Shown piece by piece: positions 34,596 through 45,860 of a stretch of DNA of 64,000 nt. A program made the position numbers and the translations under genes. Position 1 is the stretch's first letter. Each line of letters starts with the position of its first letter. Under the pieces are notes generated by a model. That model was not told the origin of the DNA. It searched no databases and saw only the letters and a list, made by a program, of their open reading frames with translations. The DNA is taken from the NCBI GenBank assembly GCA_003024785.1, contig PUQB01000118.1:281259-345258 (forward strand), given 5' to 3'. The DNA comes from Selaginella tamariscina. Its lineage: Eukaryota > Streptophyta > Lycopodiopsida > Selaginellales > Selaginellaceae.

Positions 34596-35400
34596 ATGGC
34601 ATATTCGAAGGAGAGGAAGCTTCTCATTATAGAGAGGTTGGTTGAGAAGGTTTTCCAGTTGCCGCAGTCGGAGGGTGAGGTGAAGGCCGATAAGGCTCAC
34701 CTCACGGATTATTTGAAGGACGGAAAGCAATATGTGAGTAAGGTTGGGTTGAAGTTGTCGGATCTTGTGGAGGAGACGCAGTTGGCGGTAAATTTTATTG
34801 TCAATGCGTTTGAGTTCCGGACATCGCATATCACGGCGTCAAATCTAGTCATGTCGTTGTATGATGGATTGAAGGCAAAGAAGCCGATGGGAGTGGCTCG
34901 ATACCTGTTGAAAAGGCTATGGGAGCACCTCTGCGCAATGAAGGAATTGGAGAAAAAGAGGAGAACCTTCATCAATGATGGCGTTTACATGGGTGCAAGT
35001 CATTGCAGACTATGTGTGCCAACATGGAGATCCAGCAGGATCGGAGATAGTGGCTCATATGAAACATGTGAGAAAGGAAACAGAGTTGTTCCAGAGGAAA
35101 TAGGCGAAGCGTAAAGGACCGGAGTCAAAAGGGAAGGAATTAGGTGGCGATGTGCAAGGAGAAGAGGAGAAACAAGCAGAGAAAGGCGCATAAGAAAAAG
35201 AAGATTAAGGTGGAGAGATCAACAATAGTGAAGAGGACCACAAGGTCTGGAGGAAGGAGCGGGAAGCTTAAGGCAGGAGCAAAGGATCTGGAAGAAGAGG
35301 AAGAGGAATATTCGGGAGGTACGATGTTGGAGGAGGAACCATTGGAGCAAGGAGAGAAAGATGAACCTATGGAGGAGTGCTAGTCGGAAGATGAGCCGCG
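34596..35400 (+). pseudogene. Element B antisense ORF
   Basis: ORF on the strand opposite to B gag-pol, between integrase and the extra sense ORF. It starts MAYSKERKLLIIERLVEKVF right after a CTAGGGTTT leader and runs 172 codons; after a shift near 34990 the better frame reads WVQVIADYVCQHGDPAGSEI, and a Lys/Glu-rich stretch follows to about 35383. It is helical and charged, with no recognised domain. An antisense ORF in this place is a described feature of Retand/Tat-lineage retrotransposons. It could also be a captured host gene fragment. Confidence 0.5.
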
Positions 35401-35739
35401 CAAAGTGGAGAAGGAGCATGACAAAGGTGAGGCAAGAGATTAAGGTAACATAACCAATGTAAAACACTGCTCGTCATGGGGCCCTCATCTCTCAAAATCT
35501 GTGCATACGCCATAAACCAAGCTCCTTCAACACCTTCTCCATCTCCGCAGAGTATTCCACCTTGTATGTATCAACTACACTTGCCCCAATCTCTCCCATC
35601 GGGAGGATTGACAAGCTCTCGACAATTCCATGTAGGCAAACACCTTTCTTTGCCGACATCTCTCTCTCGTAGCACACTCTGTAAAACCCTATATACACCT
35701 TGGTTCTTGTGCATTGCCAAGAAGAGAATATACTCCTCA

Positions 35740-36042
35740 AATCAATATAAATATATTTCCCGCAACGTTCTCCTACAATATGTCCATTCCTTCAATTTCC
35801 TCTCCTTCCAACGTTTTTAACTGAACCACTCCTTCCTTTACAAATTTAACTCGAAAAGGGCCTATCCACTTCAGATCAACTTCTGACTTATTTCTCCCAC
35901 CTTACCTCTATACCACAGAACTAAGTCCTGTTCCTTTATCTCCTTTCCTCTTCTCTTCCTATTGAGCCAGGCCTTCCTTGTTCTTTGAATCGCCTGTATT
36001 ATCATAAGGCATACATCCTTAGCTCATTATTAGATGAGTTGC
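35740..36042 (-). pseudogene. Element B integrase C-terminal piece
   Basis: Reads DLKWIGPFRVKFVKEGVVQL on the minus strand, the GPY/F-type end of an integrase. It is separated from the rest of B integrase (40773-41570) by insertion D. Confidence 0.7.
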
Positions 36043-36574
36043 TGTTAGAGGCCAAAAATATAGCACGTAGGAACTGCATACATAGGACTTTCCTACGGTG
36101 GAGGAATAACTTGTAGGAAAGTAGTAGTAGGAAATATCTTGTGTACAGGAAAAATCCTACAGCAGTAGGAAAAATCCTATAGGGTAGGAAGGATCCTACG
36201 GTTGCAGGAAGCAAACAGTTATGACGGTTGGAGGAGGACAGGATTCGGTTAGGGCAAGGAAGGCAAGGAAGAGAGAGACTATGAGAGCTATGGAGAGCAA
36301 TGCATGAGAGAGAGAGTATCTTAGGGAGAGAAGTAAGTCTCCACACTTGCTATCTCTTTGTATTCATATAGTAATGCAAGTGCATGTTTATGGTGTATTG
36401 TGAATGCTTATACATGGCAATGGCCAAAGCAAAATCCTATCCTTGACCTTAGAGACGAAATAAGTGTATATCTAGAGCTCTCTATTGGACGAAATCCCTA
36501 CACTTTAACTTGCAAAGCTTTTCCTGCGCTGTGAACAGTGTTTTCTGCACACAGGAAAGTTTTGGATGTTAACA
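36043..36574 (+). repeat. Element D 5' LTR
   Basis: TGTTAGAGGCC...GGATGTTAACA, 532 bp. Confidence 0.93.
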
Positions 36575-36576
36575 CA

Positions 36577-36595
36577 TGGCGACCACGGAGGGATT
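36577..36595 (+). promoter_or_regulatory. Element D primer binding site
   Basis: TGGCGACCACGGAGGGATT two bases after the LTR; the identical 19-mer follows the B LTR at 52377-52395. It is complementary to a tRNA 3' end including CCA; an arginine tRNA is a guess. Confidence 0.75.
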
Positions 36596-36867
36596 TAGCC
36601 ATTGTTGTGGAGGAATTTGTTGAATTCCTAAGTGAGAAGTGATATAGCTCTAAGAGAAGTAGAGCTTAAGTGAAAAAGAAGTGTGTATATATATGATGAT
36701 GGATGGAGCCTTGGAGGCAACATAATCCTAACTCGTCTCTAGCAAGAGAGAGAGATAATAGGTAGGTCGAGAGAGAGGCTGCCCGAGCTAAGCAAATAGA
36801 GCTTGCTAATAGGCAAGAAGCTCTTATAAAACTCATTGATCAGATAGGAGAAAGTGCTGTTAAAGGT

Positions 36868-37903
36868 GTGGAGGATATACATATGGTGACTATCAAACTG
36901 CAGGAGAAGAGGAGTTGGAAGGAACTCCTCGGAGAACAGGATTTCCTATTAGACCAGGAGGAGCATCTCGGAAATTCCCCTCTTGGTGAGGAGGAAGGTG
37001 GTACAGAAAACCCACTGAGTATGTCTAATATGACACTTTTCCCCGGAATGTTGGGAGGCACATTGATGTTCCCAATATTTTCCGTAGGAAAGAAGGAAAA
37101 TCCTAAAAGACATTTATTGCAGTTTGAGGAAGTTGTAAAGTTGTATAAAGTAAGCAATACAGATAAGTTGCTTATATTTCCTCACACATTAAAAGGAAAT
37201 GCATCTGATTGGTATTATGAGTTGGAGAAAGATGTGAGAGAAGATTATGAGAAAGTTACAGAAGCTTTTAAAGAATACTTAAAAAGGAAGAGTTGCCTGA
37301 AGAGCACTTAGAGAAGCTCAGAAATATCCTACAAGGAAAACTGAAACTCTAGAGGAATATACACACCGTTTTAAAAAGCATGAAAAGAAATGCTCACTAT
37401 ATGTTAAGGAAGAAGCTTTGCTTCAATGATATAAGCAAGGATTGCAGAAGCCATATAGGCATTATGCAATGACAATTGAGGAAGTAGACAGGAAAGATCT
37501 TGTAAAGCATCTTAAAGATTATGAGAAGAAGAGGAGACAAATAGAAAACATAGCAGAAGGAAAGATAAAATCCTCAAGGAGAAAGGAGGATAGTTCAGAT
37601 GATGAGGATGAACCTATCAAAGTTCGGGATTATAAGGCTGATGAGAGAATGTTATTACAGCTAATTAAGTCCCTAAAAGGTAATCCTATGTATAAAGAAT
37701 TAGATGCCAAAGTATGGTGAGCTAAGTGTAAAAATACTGGACATACTAAGGATGAGTGTAGACTACAGTTGCCAAAATGTCAAATATGTGATAAAGAAGG
37801 ACATTCGGCAAAAGACTGTAAGTATTTTATTAATCAAAATGTGGCACGTGTGGAAAAAAAAGGAGAAAGGAAGGAAGAAATGAAGGCTAGTATAACAGGC
37901 CGT
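36868..37903 (+). pseudogene. Element D gag
   Basis: MTLFPGMLGGTLMFPIFSVG, KLLIFPHTLKGNASDWYYEL and VREDYEKVTEAFKEYLK form the capsid-like core, homologous to B gag at 51600-52267. A shift near 37290 moves to the frame with MQKPYRHYAMTIEEVDRKDL and the spacer KKRRQIENIAEG. Two zinc knuckles follow (CKNTGHTKDEC and CQICDKEGHSAKDC, about 37725-37820), with a stop (TGA) in place of the Trp/Cys codon just before them. Confidence 0.75.
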
Positions 37904-37908
37904 TTCCT

Positions 37909-38388
37909 GTGAGACAACCACCTGTTACCACATTCCCATCTCGGAACAGGAAGCTCTATTATGAGGAACATCCTGGGAGTTGGGAAGAAGGAAGAAACAG
38001 GAATCCTTTTGATAACAGAAGGAATGTTCCTTATACAGGAGGAGATGATAGGCTGTATGAGGGGAATCAAATTAGATATGCTCCACCATACAAGCCTAAT
38101 ATGGGAAGGAAGGAGACGTCCTACAGAGGACCAGAAAGATATCCAAGAAAAGAAAGTTATGAAAATCAAAATAACTATAGACAAAGACAAGTACAAGGAA
38201 GGAATTCTATTAATCTTACTTGTTATACATGTGGAGAGAAAGGACATATTTCTCCAAATTGTCCTAAGAATCAGCCTTCCACCTCAAACAATGCTCCTAA
38301 GAGAGAGCTTGGAGCTCGGTTCATTGACGTGGACGAGAATGAGCTGGAAAACCATCCTGCCGTGAGAGCAGTAATCTGTACAAAATGA
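37909..38388 (+). pseudogene. Element D Arg/Tyr/Asn-rich segment and third zinc knuckle
   Basis: Positively charged, Gln/Asn/Tyr-rich low-complexity stretch (ERYPRKESYENQNNYRQRQV) followed by CYTCGEKGHISPNC (about 38220-38265). It corresponds to B at 44800-44390. The role is nucleic-acid binding within gag. Confidence 0.7.
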
Positions 38389-38859
38389 AATATATGTCAG
38401 AAACAGGAATACCTTCCAGTAGAAGAAGGAAATTCTATGTATCCATTGCGGGATAGTACGCAAATAATGGGAGAGATGGACACTCGTCTCCAAGAACGAG
38501 ACCTCCCTGAGTATATCTCGGATGATGATACACAACCGACGGATATACCTAAAGATCTGAAAATAACTGATTCTATTTTAGGGAAGGATATTCAAGAGAA
38601 AAAAATATTCCTGTAAAATAGAGTGACCGTAGAAACAGAGCATTCATGTGAAACAGATTCAGGATGACATGGCAGAATCAATGGCTCAAAGTGCATTGAG
38701 CCAAGAAATTACAATCACGTTGGGACAATTAATATATATTGCTCCATATATTAAAAATCAAATCTTGGAAATGTTAAACATTATTCCAAAATCCTTACCT
38801 GCATATACAGGAAATGAAATTCACGAGTAGAAAAACATTATGAAAAAGAAGGTGATTAT

Positions 38860-39200
38860 GATGGGTATGTGCCCAACATTACTGTATATATTGGTAAAAA
38901 CAAGATAAAAGAAGTCCTTATAGACGGAGGCTCATGAGTTAACTTTATTGAGGAACATGCTTGTAAGAAAATGGGTTTAGGACCCATTGAGCCTGCTCCT
39001 TTTAATTTAAAATGGCAGACCAGAGAAGTGTCAAGCCTACAGGTATAGTGAGAGGAGTGACTATATCTATAAAGGGTCTTAAATATAAAGTGTCCCTTAT
39101 TGTCCTCCAAATGGAAGGAAAAGATACTGTATATATTATGTTATTAGGTAGACCTTGGCTGAAAATTACTAAAGTTATACAGGATTGGGGAACATGAAAG
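38860..39200 (+). pseudogene. Element D aspartic protease
   Basis: VLIDGGS followed by a stop and VNFIEE (about 38925-38960), then in a shifted frame ISIKGLKYKVSLIVLQMEGK and YIMLLGRPWLKI. B has the same protease with VLVDGGSGVNFIEE. The DGGS active site is a variant of D-[ST]-G. Confidence 0.7.
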
Positions 39201-39388
39201 ATGACGCTGGGAGAAGGAGAAGGAAAACCAGTGATATACAATCATACAAAAAGGTATGTTAAAAAGGAAAATAGACCCTTATTTTAGAAGGATATGACAG
39301 GTTTAATGGCTTAGACGATCAGGAAGAAGTAGAAATCCTGAAAGCTTATCCTGACTTAAAAGTCCTGACAGATATAGACTTAAACGTA

Positions 39389-40021
39389 GTGCTGAAAGGA
39401 AAGAAAACTGTTCAGCAGAAGGAAGAAGATAGGCCCGGATTGCAGGAAAAGTTCTATAAGGCAATCCCATATGAGATTGATTTACAGGAACAACCTACAG
39501 AGTATACATATGTGTATACTACAGATCCTTTGCAGCAAGTGAATATAGGTACAGAAAATGAACCTAAAAACCTATTCATTGCTCAGGAATTAGATAAAGA
39601 ATTCCGAGAAAAAGGATTGAACTTGCTTCAAAAATATCAGGATGTTTTTGCCTGGTCCTATAAAGATCTTAAAGGCATACCTCCTGAATTGTGTACACAC
39701 ACTATACAATTTTTACTAGGAAGTGAGCCTGTGAAACAGAGAGCATATAGGATGAATCCTAATTATGCACAGCTTGTTAAGGAGGAGATGGATAAGCTGT
39801 TAAGTGTAGGTTTTATTTATCCTATACAGGGTGCACAATGGTTATCACCACTTGTGATTGTTCCTAAAAAGAATGGAAAGTTGAGAGTATGTGTAAACTA
39901 TAAGAAGTTAAATGATGCCACAAAGAAGGATGTTTTTCCTATTCCGTTTATAGAGGATGAGCCTAAGGAACAGGAAGGAAAAACTATTCAGGAACATGAA
40001 GGAAAAACTATTCAAGAATAG
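39389..40021 (+). pseudogene. Element D truncated RT with repeat tail
   Basis: N-terminal RT: QKYQDVFAWSYKDLKGIPPE, AYRMNPNYAQLVKEEMDKLL, QWLSPLVIVPKKNGKLRVCV and NYKKLNDATKKDVFPIPFIE. Exactly where B continues EEMLDDVAGHE, D switches to EDEPKEQEGKTIQEHEGKTI, a short tandem repeat rich in Glu and Gln, and stops. The catalytic Y/FMDD motif is gone. A helical Glu-rich tail with stops runs on to about 40200. Confidence 0.8.
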
Positions 40022-40259
40022 GAAGGACAAACTATTCAGGAACAGGAAGAGAAAGCAAATAGTGAACCTAAGGAACATCATGAAGAAAATCAAGTGCTAC
40101 AACTCAAGGTATCAACTTCCAACCAAGAACTAAAGGAAGAGAGGAACAACTTTTAAAAGCACAAAGAGGAGAATCTAGAGTACCATGAAAATCAACATCA
40201 TAAGGAAGGAGTAGGATAGTTGCAGTGAGGACACTGCAAATCTTCAAGGTGGGGAATAG

Positions 40260-40772
40260 TGTTAAAGGCCAAAAATATAGCATGTAGGAACTGCATACAT
40301 AGGACTTTCCTACGGTGGAGGAATAACTTGTAGGAAAGTAGTAGTAGGAAATATCTTGTGTACAGGAAAAATCCTACAGCAGTAGGAAAAATCCTACGGT
40401 TGCAGGAAGCAGACAGTTATGACGGTTGGAGGAGGACAGGATTCGGTTAGGGCAAGGAAGGCAAGGAAGAGAGAGACTATGAGAGCTATGGAGAGCAATG
40501 CATGAGAGAGAGAGTATCTTAGGGAGAGAAGTAAGTCTCCACACTTGCTATCTCTTTGTATTCATATAGTAATGCAAGTGCATGTTTATGGTGTATTGTG
40601 AATGCTTATACATGGCAATGGCCAAAGCAAAATCCTATCCTTGACCTTAGAGACGAAATAAGTGTATATCTAGAGCTCTCTATTGGACGAAATCCCTACA
40701 CTTTAACTTGCAAAGCTTTTCCTGCGCTGTGAACAGTGTTTTCTGCACACAGGAAAGTTTTGGATGTTAACA
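40260..40772 (+). repeat. Element D 3' LTR
   Basis: 513 bp, TGTTAAAGGCC...GGATGTTAACA; lacks 19 bases present in the 5' LTR in the region of the 'AAAAATCCTA' repeats. Confidence 0.93.
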
Positions 40773-41570
40773 GTTGCCAAAGAATCCTTCTCTCCCATAT
40801 ATATTGTACAACTATTCGCAAAGACGGCACAATATACTCCATTGGTGTTATGGCCTCTAATTCATATATGAGCTTAAAAGGTGTCATGCATGTAGTCACT
40901 TTATAGGCTGTCCTGTAGGCCCAGAGAACTTTTGGTAACTTTTCGTCCCAATCCTTTCGATTATTCTGAGCCACCTTCCTTAAAACAGTTTTAAGGACTT
41001 TATTTGTCGACTCAACCTGCCCATTACCCTGTGGGTAATATGATGTAGACTTCTTATGCTTTATCACAAACTCCTTCATAAGCATTTCTATCGTTTCATT
41101 CACAAAATATTTTCCTTTATCACTCACAATTTCCTTAGGAATACCATAACGTACTATTATGATATTATATATAGCCTTTGCTGTATTATATGCATCGGCC
41201 TTTCTCATAGGCTTTGCCTCTACCTATTTAGTCATATAATGTTAAAACCAATATATATTGATTCCTTTTTGAACTCATAGGATTAATTGGTCCTGTAAAG
41301 TCCATTCCCCATTTCTAAAAGGTTCTAGTGAGAGGACTGGATCAGAAAGTTGTATCTGTTTCTTTGGAGGCAATTGTGCACGTTGGCACTTATCACATGC
41401 CTTACAATAGCTAGCTACCTCTCTCCATAAGGTAGGCCACCATAGTCCCGCTTGAAGGATCTTCCTTCTTGTTATTTCCTCTGCGAAATGGCCTCTTGCA
41501 AGGCCTGAATGAGCCTCTTTAAGAACCTCCGGGACTTCTAAAGGTTCTACACACTTTCGTAACACACATC
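40773..41570 (-). pseudogene. Element B integrase, main part
   Basis: Zinc-binding HARGHFAEEITRR-like region with CDKCQRAQLPP (41565-41275), then IYNIIIVRYGIPKEIVSDKG, STSYYPQGNGQVESTNKVLK and KLPKVLWAYRTAYKV (41208-40773). The core D,D,E region is recognisable, with stops and a shift at about 41240. Integrase inserts the cDNA into the genome. It is cut by D. Confidence 0.82.
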
Positions 41571-41829
41571 AAATCCCAATTTATATAGCTTTCCTCTCAC
41601 AAGAGAAAAGTGTCGTGTCCTCACGACAAACAACTTCCTTTCATCTGCTATCCTATAAACAGGCGGTACTGTTCAAGTGGCTAGATATTGTTTTACATAT
41701 TCTAACCACCTTAATGGAACCTCTACCTGAAATAAATTTGCATCAGGAAAATCATCCATAGTGCGAATAGGAACTTTGCCAGTTTTGATACGACTTAAAT
41801 GGTCAACCTGTTCATGCTGGTTTATGGAT

Positions 41830-43055
41830 TATCTCAAAATTATATTAGTAAAAACCATCTAGCTAACCTTCCTGTAAGGACATGTTTATTAAGTAAGTAT
41901 AGTAAAGCTTTATGATCCACAAAAATTTTAACTTTATTAACCAAAAGGTAGTGTTTAGATTTATAGATAGCATATACCATCCTCAATTCTTCCTTTTCTA
42001 TAGTGGTATAGTTTACTTCCACAGGTGTGAGTCTACAACTAGCATAATAAATAGGATGATTCTTTCCATCCTCTTGCATTTGCGTAAGGATGGCTCCTAT
42101 AGCCATATCAGAGGCGTCTACTTGAACGTGGAATTCACGATCCCATTTAGGACTAACCAATATTGGGGCCTTAGTAAGAGCCTTCCGAAGCTGGTCAAAG
42201 GCCTCTTGACACTCTAATGTCCATTCATATGGTGCATCTGCCTTTAACAAATCTGTTAAAGGTTTTGCGATTTAAGCATAATGCTTTATAAATCGCTTAT
42301 GATAACCTATTTTGCCTAAAAATCTTTGTAATTCCTTTATATCATGTGGTGGTTGCAAACTCATGATAACCTTAACCTTATCCTGGTCAACTAATATACC
42401 TTTCTTACAAACAACATGTCTCAAAAGGATTCCTGACTTGACAAAGAAGTTACACTTTTCTAGATTCAAAGCAACCAGATTCTGCCTACATTTTTGGAAA
42501 CATTTTTTCAGACAATGTAAATGTTCCTCTTTTGTGCTATAAACACTGAAATCATCCATAAAGACTTTCATAAAGTCTAAAAGGTATTCCCGAAAGGTAT
42601 ATGTTATAATCCTTTGAAATGTAAAGGGTGCATTACACAGGCCAAAAGGCATGACCCTATAGGCATATACACCCCACAGACTTATAAAGCCATCTTATGT
42701 TGATTATTAGGAGCTACCATCACCTGATTATATCTTGAAAAGCCATCCATAAAGAAATACATTCATGTCCAGCGACATCATCCAGCATTTCCTCTGTAAA
42801 AGGAATAGGAAAAGTATCCTTAATTGTTATGTCATTTAACTTCTTATAGTTTACACATACTCTTAGCTTTCCATTTTTCTTAGGAACAATTACAAGTGGT
42901 GATAACCATTGGGCTCCTTGTATAGGATATATAAAGCCAACATGTAACAACTTATCAATTTCCTCTTTAACCAACTTTGCATAATTAGGATTCATCCTAT
43001 ATGCATTTTGTTTAGCCGGTTGGCATCCCAACAAGAGTTGAATATGCATACACAA
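41830..43055 (-). pseudogene. Element B reverse transcriptase and RNase H
   Basis: RT: AYRMNPNYAKLVKEEIDKLL, QWLSPLVIVPKKNGKLRVCV, FPIPFTEEMLDDVAGHECIS (43055-42720), then MPFGLCNAPFTFQRI and the catalytic KVFMDDFSVYST (42652-42530), and IKELQRFLGKIGYHKRFIKH. RNase H: EFHVQVDASDMAIGAILTQM and NHPIYYASCRLTPVEVNYTT (42250-41830). A shift and a stop split RT and another stop lies before RNase H. Confidence 0.85.
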
Positions 43056-43277
43056 TTTTGGGGGTATTCCTTTTAGATCCTAGTAGGACCATGCACCTTA
43101 TACTTTGCTAACAATGTTAATCCTTTATCTTTAAAATCAGGATCTAGTCCTTGTGCTATAGTCAACACCTTAGGTTCCTGTTCTGTTCCTATATTGACTT
43201 GTTCTAAATGATCATTAGTATAGATATAAATGTAGTTCGTAGGTTATTCCTATAGGTTCATTTCATAAGGAACAGAC

Positions 43278-44075
43278 TTATAAAATTTTTCCTGCAACCC
43301 CAACTGATCCTCTCTTTGTACATGCTGAGAGATTTTCCTTTTTTTCCTTCACAATTGCATACAAATCAATCTCCGCAAGGGCTTTCAGATCAGGATATGT
43401 CTTTGAAATTTCCTCTTCCTCCTTATCATTTAAGCCCTGCATCCAATCATATCCTTCCAATGCAATTGGTTTATCCTTCTTTGCTAGATATCTCTTAGCA
43501 TAAATATAGATATCTACCTTCATATCACCTTGTCCTATTGTCATTTTTCCTGAGCCCCAATCCTACACGACGTGGGCAATCTTAAGCCAAGGTCGGCTTA
43601 ACAACATAGTATATGTTGCATCTTGTCCTTCCATTCGTAGGACTATTAAGGATATTTTAAATTTAAGTCCTTTCACGGATATAGTAACTGCTCTCACTAT
43701 ACCTAATGGCCTTACACTTCGTTGATTAGCCATTTTAAGGTTAAATGGGGCAGGTTGGATTGGTCCTAAACCCATCCTTTTACATTCACTTTCTTCAATA
43801 AAATTCACACCTGAACCTCCGTCTACTAACACTCTCTTTAACTTATTCTTGCCCACATATACTGTGATGCAAGGAACTTGTCCATCATAATCACCTTCAT
43901 ACAGTACTTCCTTATCCATTTTACAAATTGTATATCCTTCACTTGAAGGTGATGTTTGTTGAACTAAACTTAATGCCTTTAATATCTGGTTTCTTATGTA
44001 AGGAGCTACCTGTATCAACTGTCCAAGCATAACCTTTACCTCCTGATTTATAGCTTGGTGATACATGGAGTCCAT
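43278..44075 (-). pseudogene. Element B protease region
   Basis: VLVDGGSGVNFIEESECKRM gives the aspartic protease active site (DGGS), followed by ISVKGLKFKISLIVLRMEGQ and YTMLLSRPWLKI. A stop at about 43565 separates a downstream linker (KPIALEGYDWMQGLNDKEEE). It is colinear with D 38860-39400. Confidence 0.75.
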
Positions 44076-44329
44076 TGTCTTATCCTGTAATGGTAAGACT
44101 AAAAAACCTTGTTTACCTTTGTCTATACCTTTTGATTCGTTATCAGTCCAACCTTTTCAGTCAGGATTCTGCTCCTGCTCATTTACATTTTCTTGTAATA
44201 AGCCCTCCTTTTTGTTAGGAATAGTACCTATCACTTCTTCTCCATAACAAGAAGATTCCTTCTCCTTCCCTTGAAGAGTTATAACTGCCCTTCCAACAGG
44301 TGGATACTCATCTTTTTTTCATTTATTTG

Positions 44330-45172
44330 AATTAACCGTGTTGTAGGCTGCACATTAGTCATCCTAGTAGAAGTAGGAGGTTGTACATTCTGCCTAGGAC
44401 ATTCCCTAGAGATATGTCCTGTTTCACCACATGTATAACAAACTTGGGAAGGAAAATTCCTACCCTGTGGTCCTTGTTTATCAATTATCTGATTATATTG
44501 CTCATTTCTACCTTTTTTACCTTGATAAGGTCTTTCTTCTTCTCTATATTGTTTATCATTTCTTTCTTTATAGGATCTATCCTTCAGTCGTCCATTGTAT
44601 GGACCATTCCTTTCTCCATAATATCTAGTCTCTCTATTTTCGTAAGGAACATCATTCCTTCTCTCATAATATTCAAAGTTCCTATTCTGATATGCAACCT
44701 CATTCCTTCTGTCATATGTTATATTATTTCTGTTTTAATAAGAAATAACATTATCATTCCTATCATTCCCACGGTTCCTATTAGGTGGGAACCTTCTAGG
44801 AGGTGGACATTCCTCCATTCTCTGTTCTCTCTCTATACGAGCCACATTCTGGTTCAGGAACTGCTTGCAATTCCGAGCCACATGTCCTTCCTTCCACATA
44901 TTTAGCATGTAGACAGTTGCAGCCTACATTTTTCCACTATATGGCCAGGATTATTACATTTAATGCACCATACCTTTGCCTTTATCTCTTTCTTAACTAT
45001 CATTCCCTTCAAAGTTTTCATCATTTGAGCTAATACTTTTTCATCTATTGGATATTTACGAACCTTTACTACATCAGCTTTTTCTTCTTCTTCATTAAAG
45101 GATTCTTCCTTTTTTCATATACTTTCAACTTTCCTTTTACAATCTTTTCTATCTGCCTTCTTTTCTTCTCAT
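44330..45172 (-). pseudogene. Element B gag, 3' half
   Basis: Reads KKRRQIEKIVKGKLKVYEKR next to C2, then knuckles WCIKCNNPGHIVEKC and a damaged second one (ICGRKDM), an Arg/Tyr/Asn-rich stretch, and CYTCGETGHISREC at about 44430. It is the continuation of the gag piece at 51430-52267. Confidence 0.75.
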
Positions 45173-45768
45173 TGTCACGACCCGATACAGAATACAGGAT
45201 TCCGGATACAGGACATGGGTTGCAGGACTTTCCTACAGGATTCCGGATACAGGATATGGGTTGCAGGATTTTCCTACAGGATATTCCTACCAGGATTCCG
45301 GACACAGGATTCGGTTGCAGGATATTCCTACAGGATATGCCACAGGATATGCCTAGAGGATAAGGGACATGTGGACTCATCTTAGCCTCTGCATGCATGC
45401 AACCACTTTTGCATGCATGCCTAGATTAGCTCTTGGAGTTGTGAGCATAAAAGCTCCGACCTAATTGTTGTACAATCAGTTACTATCAACACCAGTCTTA
45501 CTACGATCAATTCGTCTTGTCTTGTTCTTGTCTTGTTTCCTGTCCTGTTCCTGTCTCGCTCCTGTTTCCTGTCCTGCCCTGGATCCTGTCCTGCTCCGGG
45601 ATCCTGTCCTTTCCTGTCTTGCTCCCGGATCCTATCCTGATCCTGTCTTGCTCTAGATCCGTCCTGTTCCTATTCCAGTTCCTGTCCTGCTCTCGGTCCT
45701 GTTCCTGAGTCAAGCCTTCCTGTCCTTGGAATCCTGTTCCTTCCTGGTTCCTGGATCGTGGCTTGACA
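45173..45768 (+). repeat. C2 5' LTR
   Basis: TGTCACGACCCG...GTGGCTTGACA. U3 has repeats of the GGATAYAGGA and CCTACAGGAT type and GCATGCATGC palindromes. Beyond the TATA box is a TCCTGTCC-rich tract of about 200 bases. Confidence 0.92.
45447..45453 (+). promoter_or_regulatory. C2 LTR TATA box
   Basis: ATAAAAG in GAGCATAAAAGCTCC; the same place in C1 reads TATAAAAG. It predicts transcription start about 25-30 bases on, at or near the CAGTTACTATCAA at 45477. Confidence 0.65.
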
Positions 45769-45770
45769 GT

Positions 45771-45783
45771 TTGATAGTAACTG
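45771..45783 (+). promoter_or_regulatory. C2 putative self-priming primer site
   Basis: TTGATAGTAACTG, two bases after the 5' LTR. It is a perfect 13-nt complement of CAGTTACTATCAA at 45477-45489 in the LTR, at the predicted transcript 5' end. It does not resemble the TGG-starting primer sites of elements A, B and D. It matches the layout of Tf1, whose mRNA 5' end folds back and primes cDNA. Confidence 0.65.
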
Positions 45784-45860
45784 CTTCATAGTTCTCCGTT
45801 TTCCAGCTACCTTTTTCTTGATTCTTTCCTTCATTTTCCTCCTTTTTTCTTTCCTAGATC

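Larger units (their letters stand above)
36043..40772 (+). mobile_element. Element D: young non-autonomous gypsy element
   Basis: 4.7-kb LTR element inserted in the integrase gene of B, TSD GTTGC at 36038-36042 and 40773-40777. LTRs 36043-36574 and 40260-40772 differ by one 19-bp gap and a handful of substitutions. It has gag, protease and only the first part of RT, then short repeats and the polypurine tract AAGGTGGGGAATAG before the 3' LTR. The RT core, RNase H and integrase are absent, so it must have been mobilised by a related element; its PBS and gag resemble those of B. Confidence 0.88.

Noticed and set aside
44381..44905. 174-codon plus-strand ORF rich in Ile/Ser/Phe
   Set aside because: It is the antisense of the Arg/Tyr/Asn-rich gag segment of element B.
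45517..45713. Open frames on both strands in the TCCTGTCC-rich tract of the C2 LTR
   Set aside because: Low-complexity repeat in an LTR, absent as coding sequence from C1; both strands are open because of composition.
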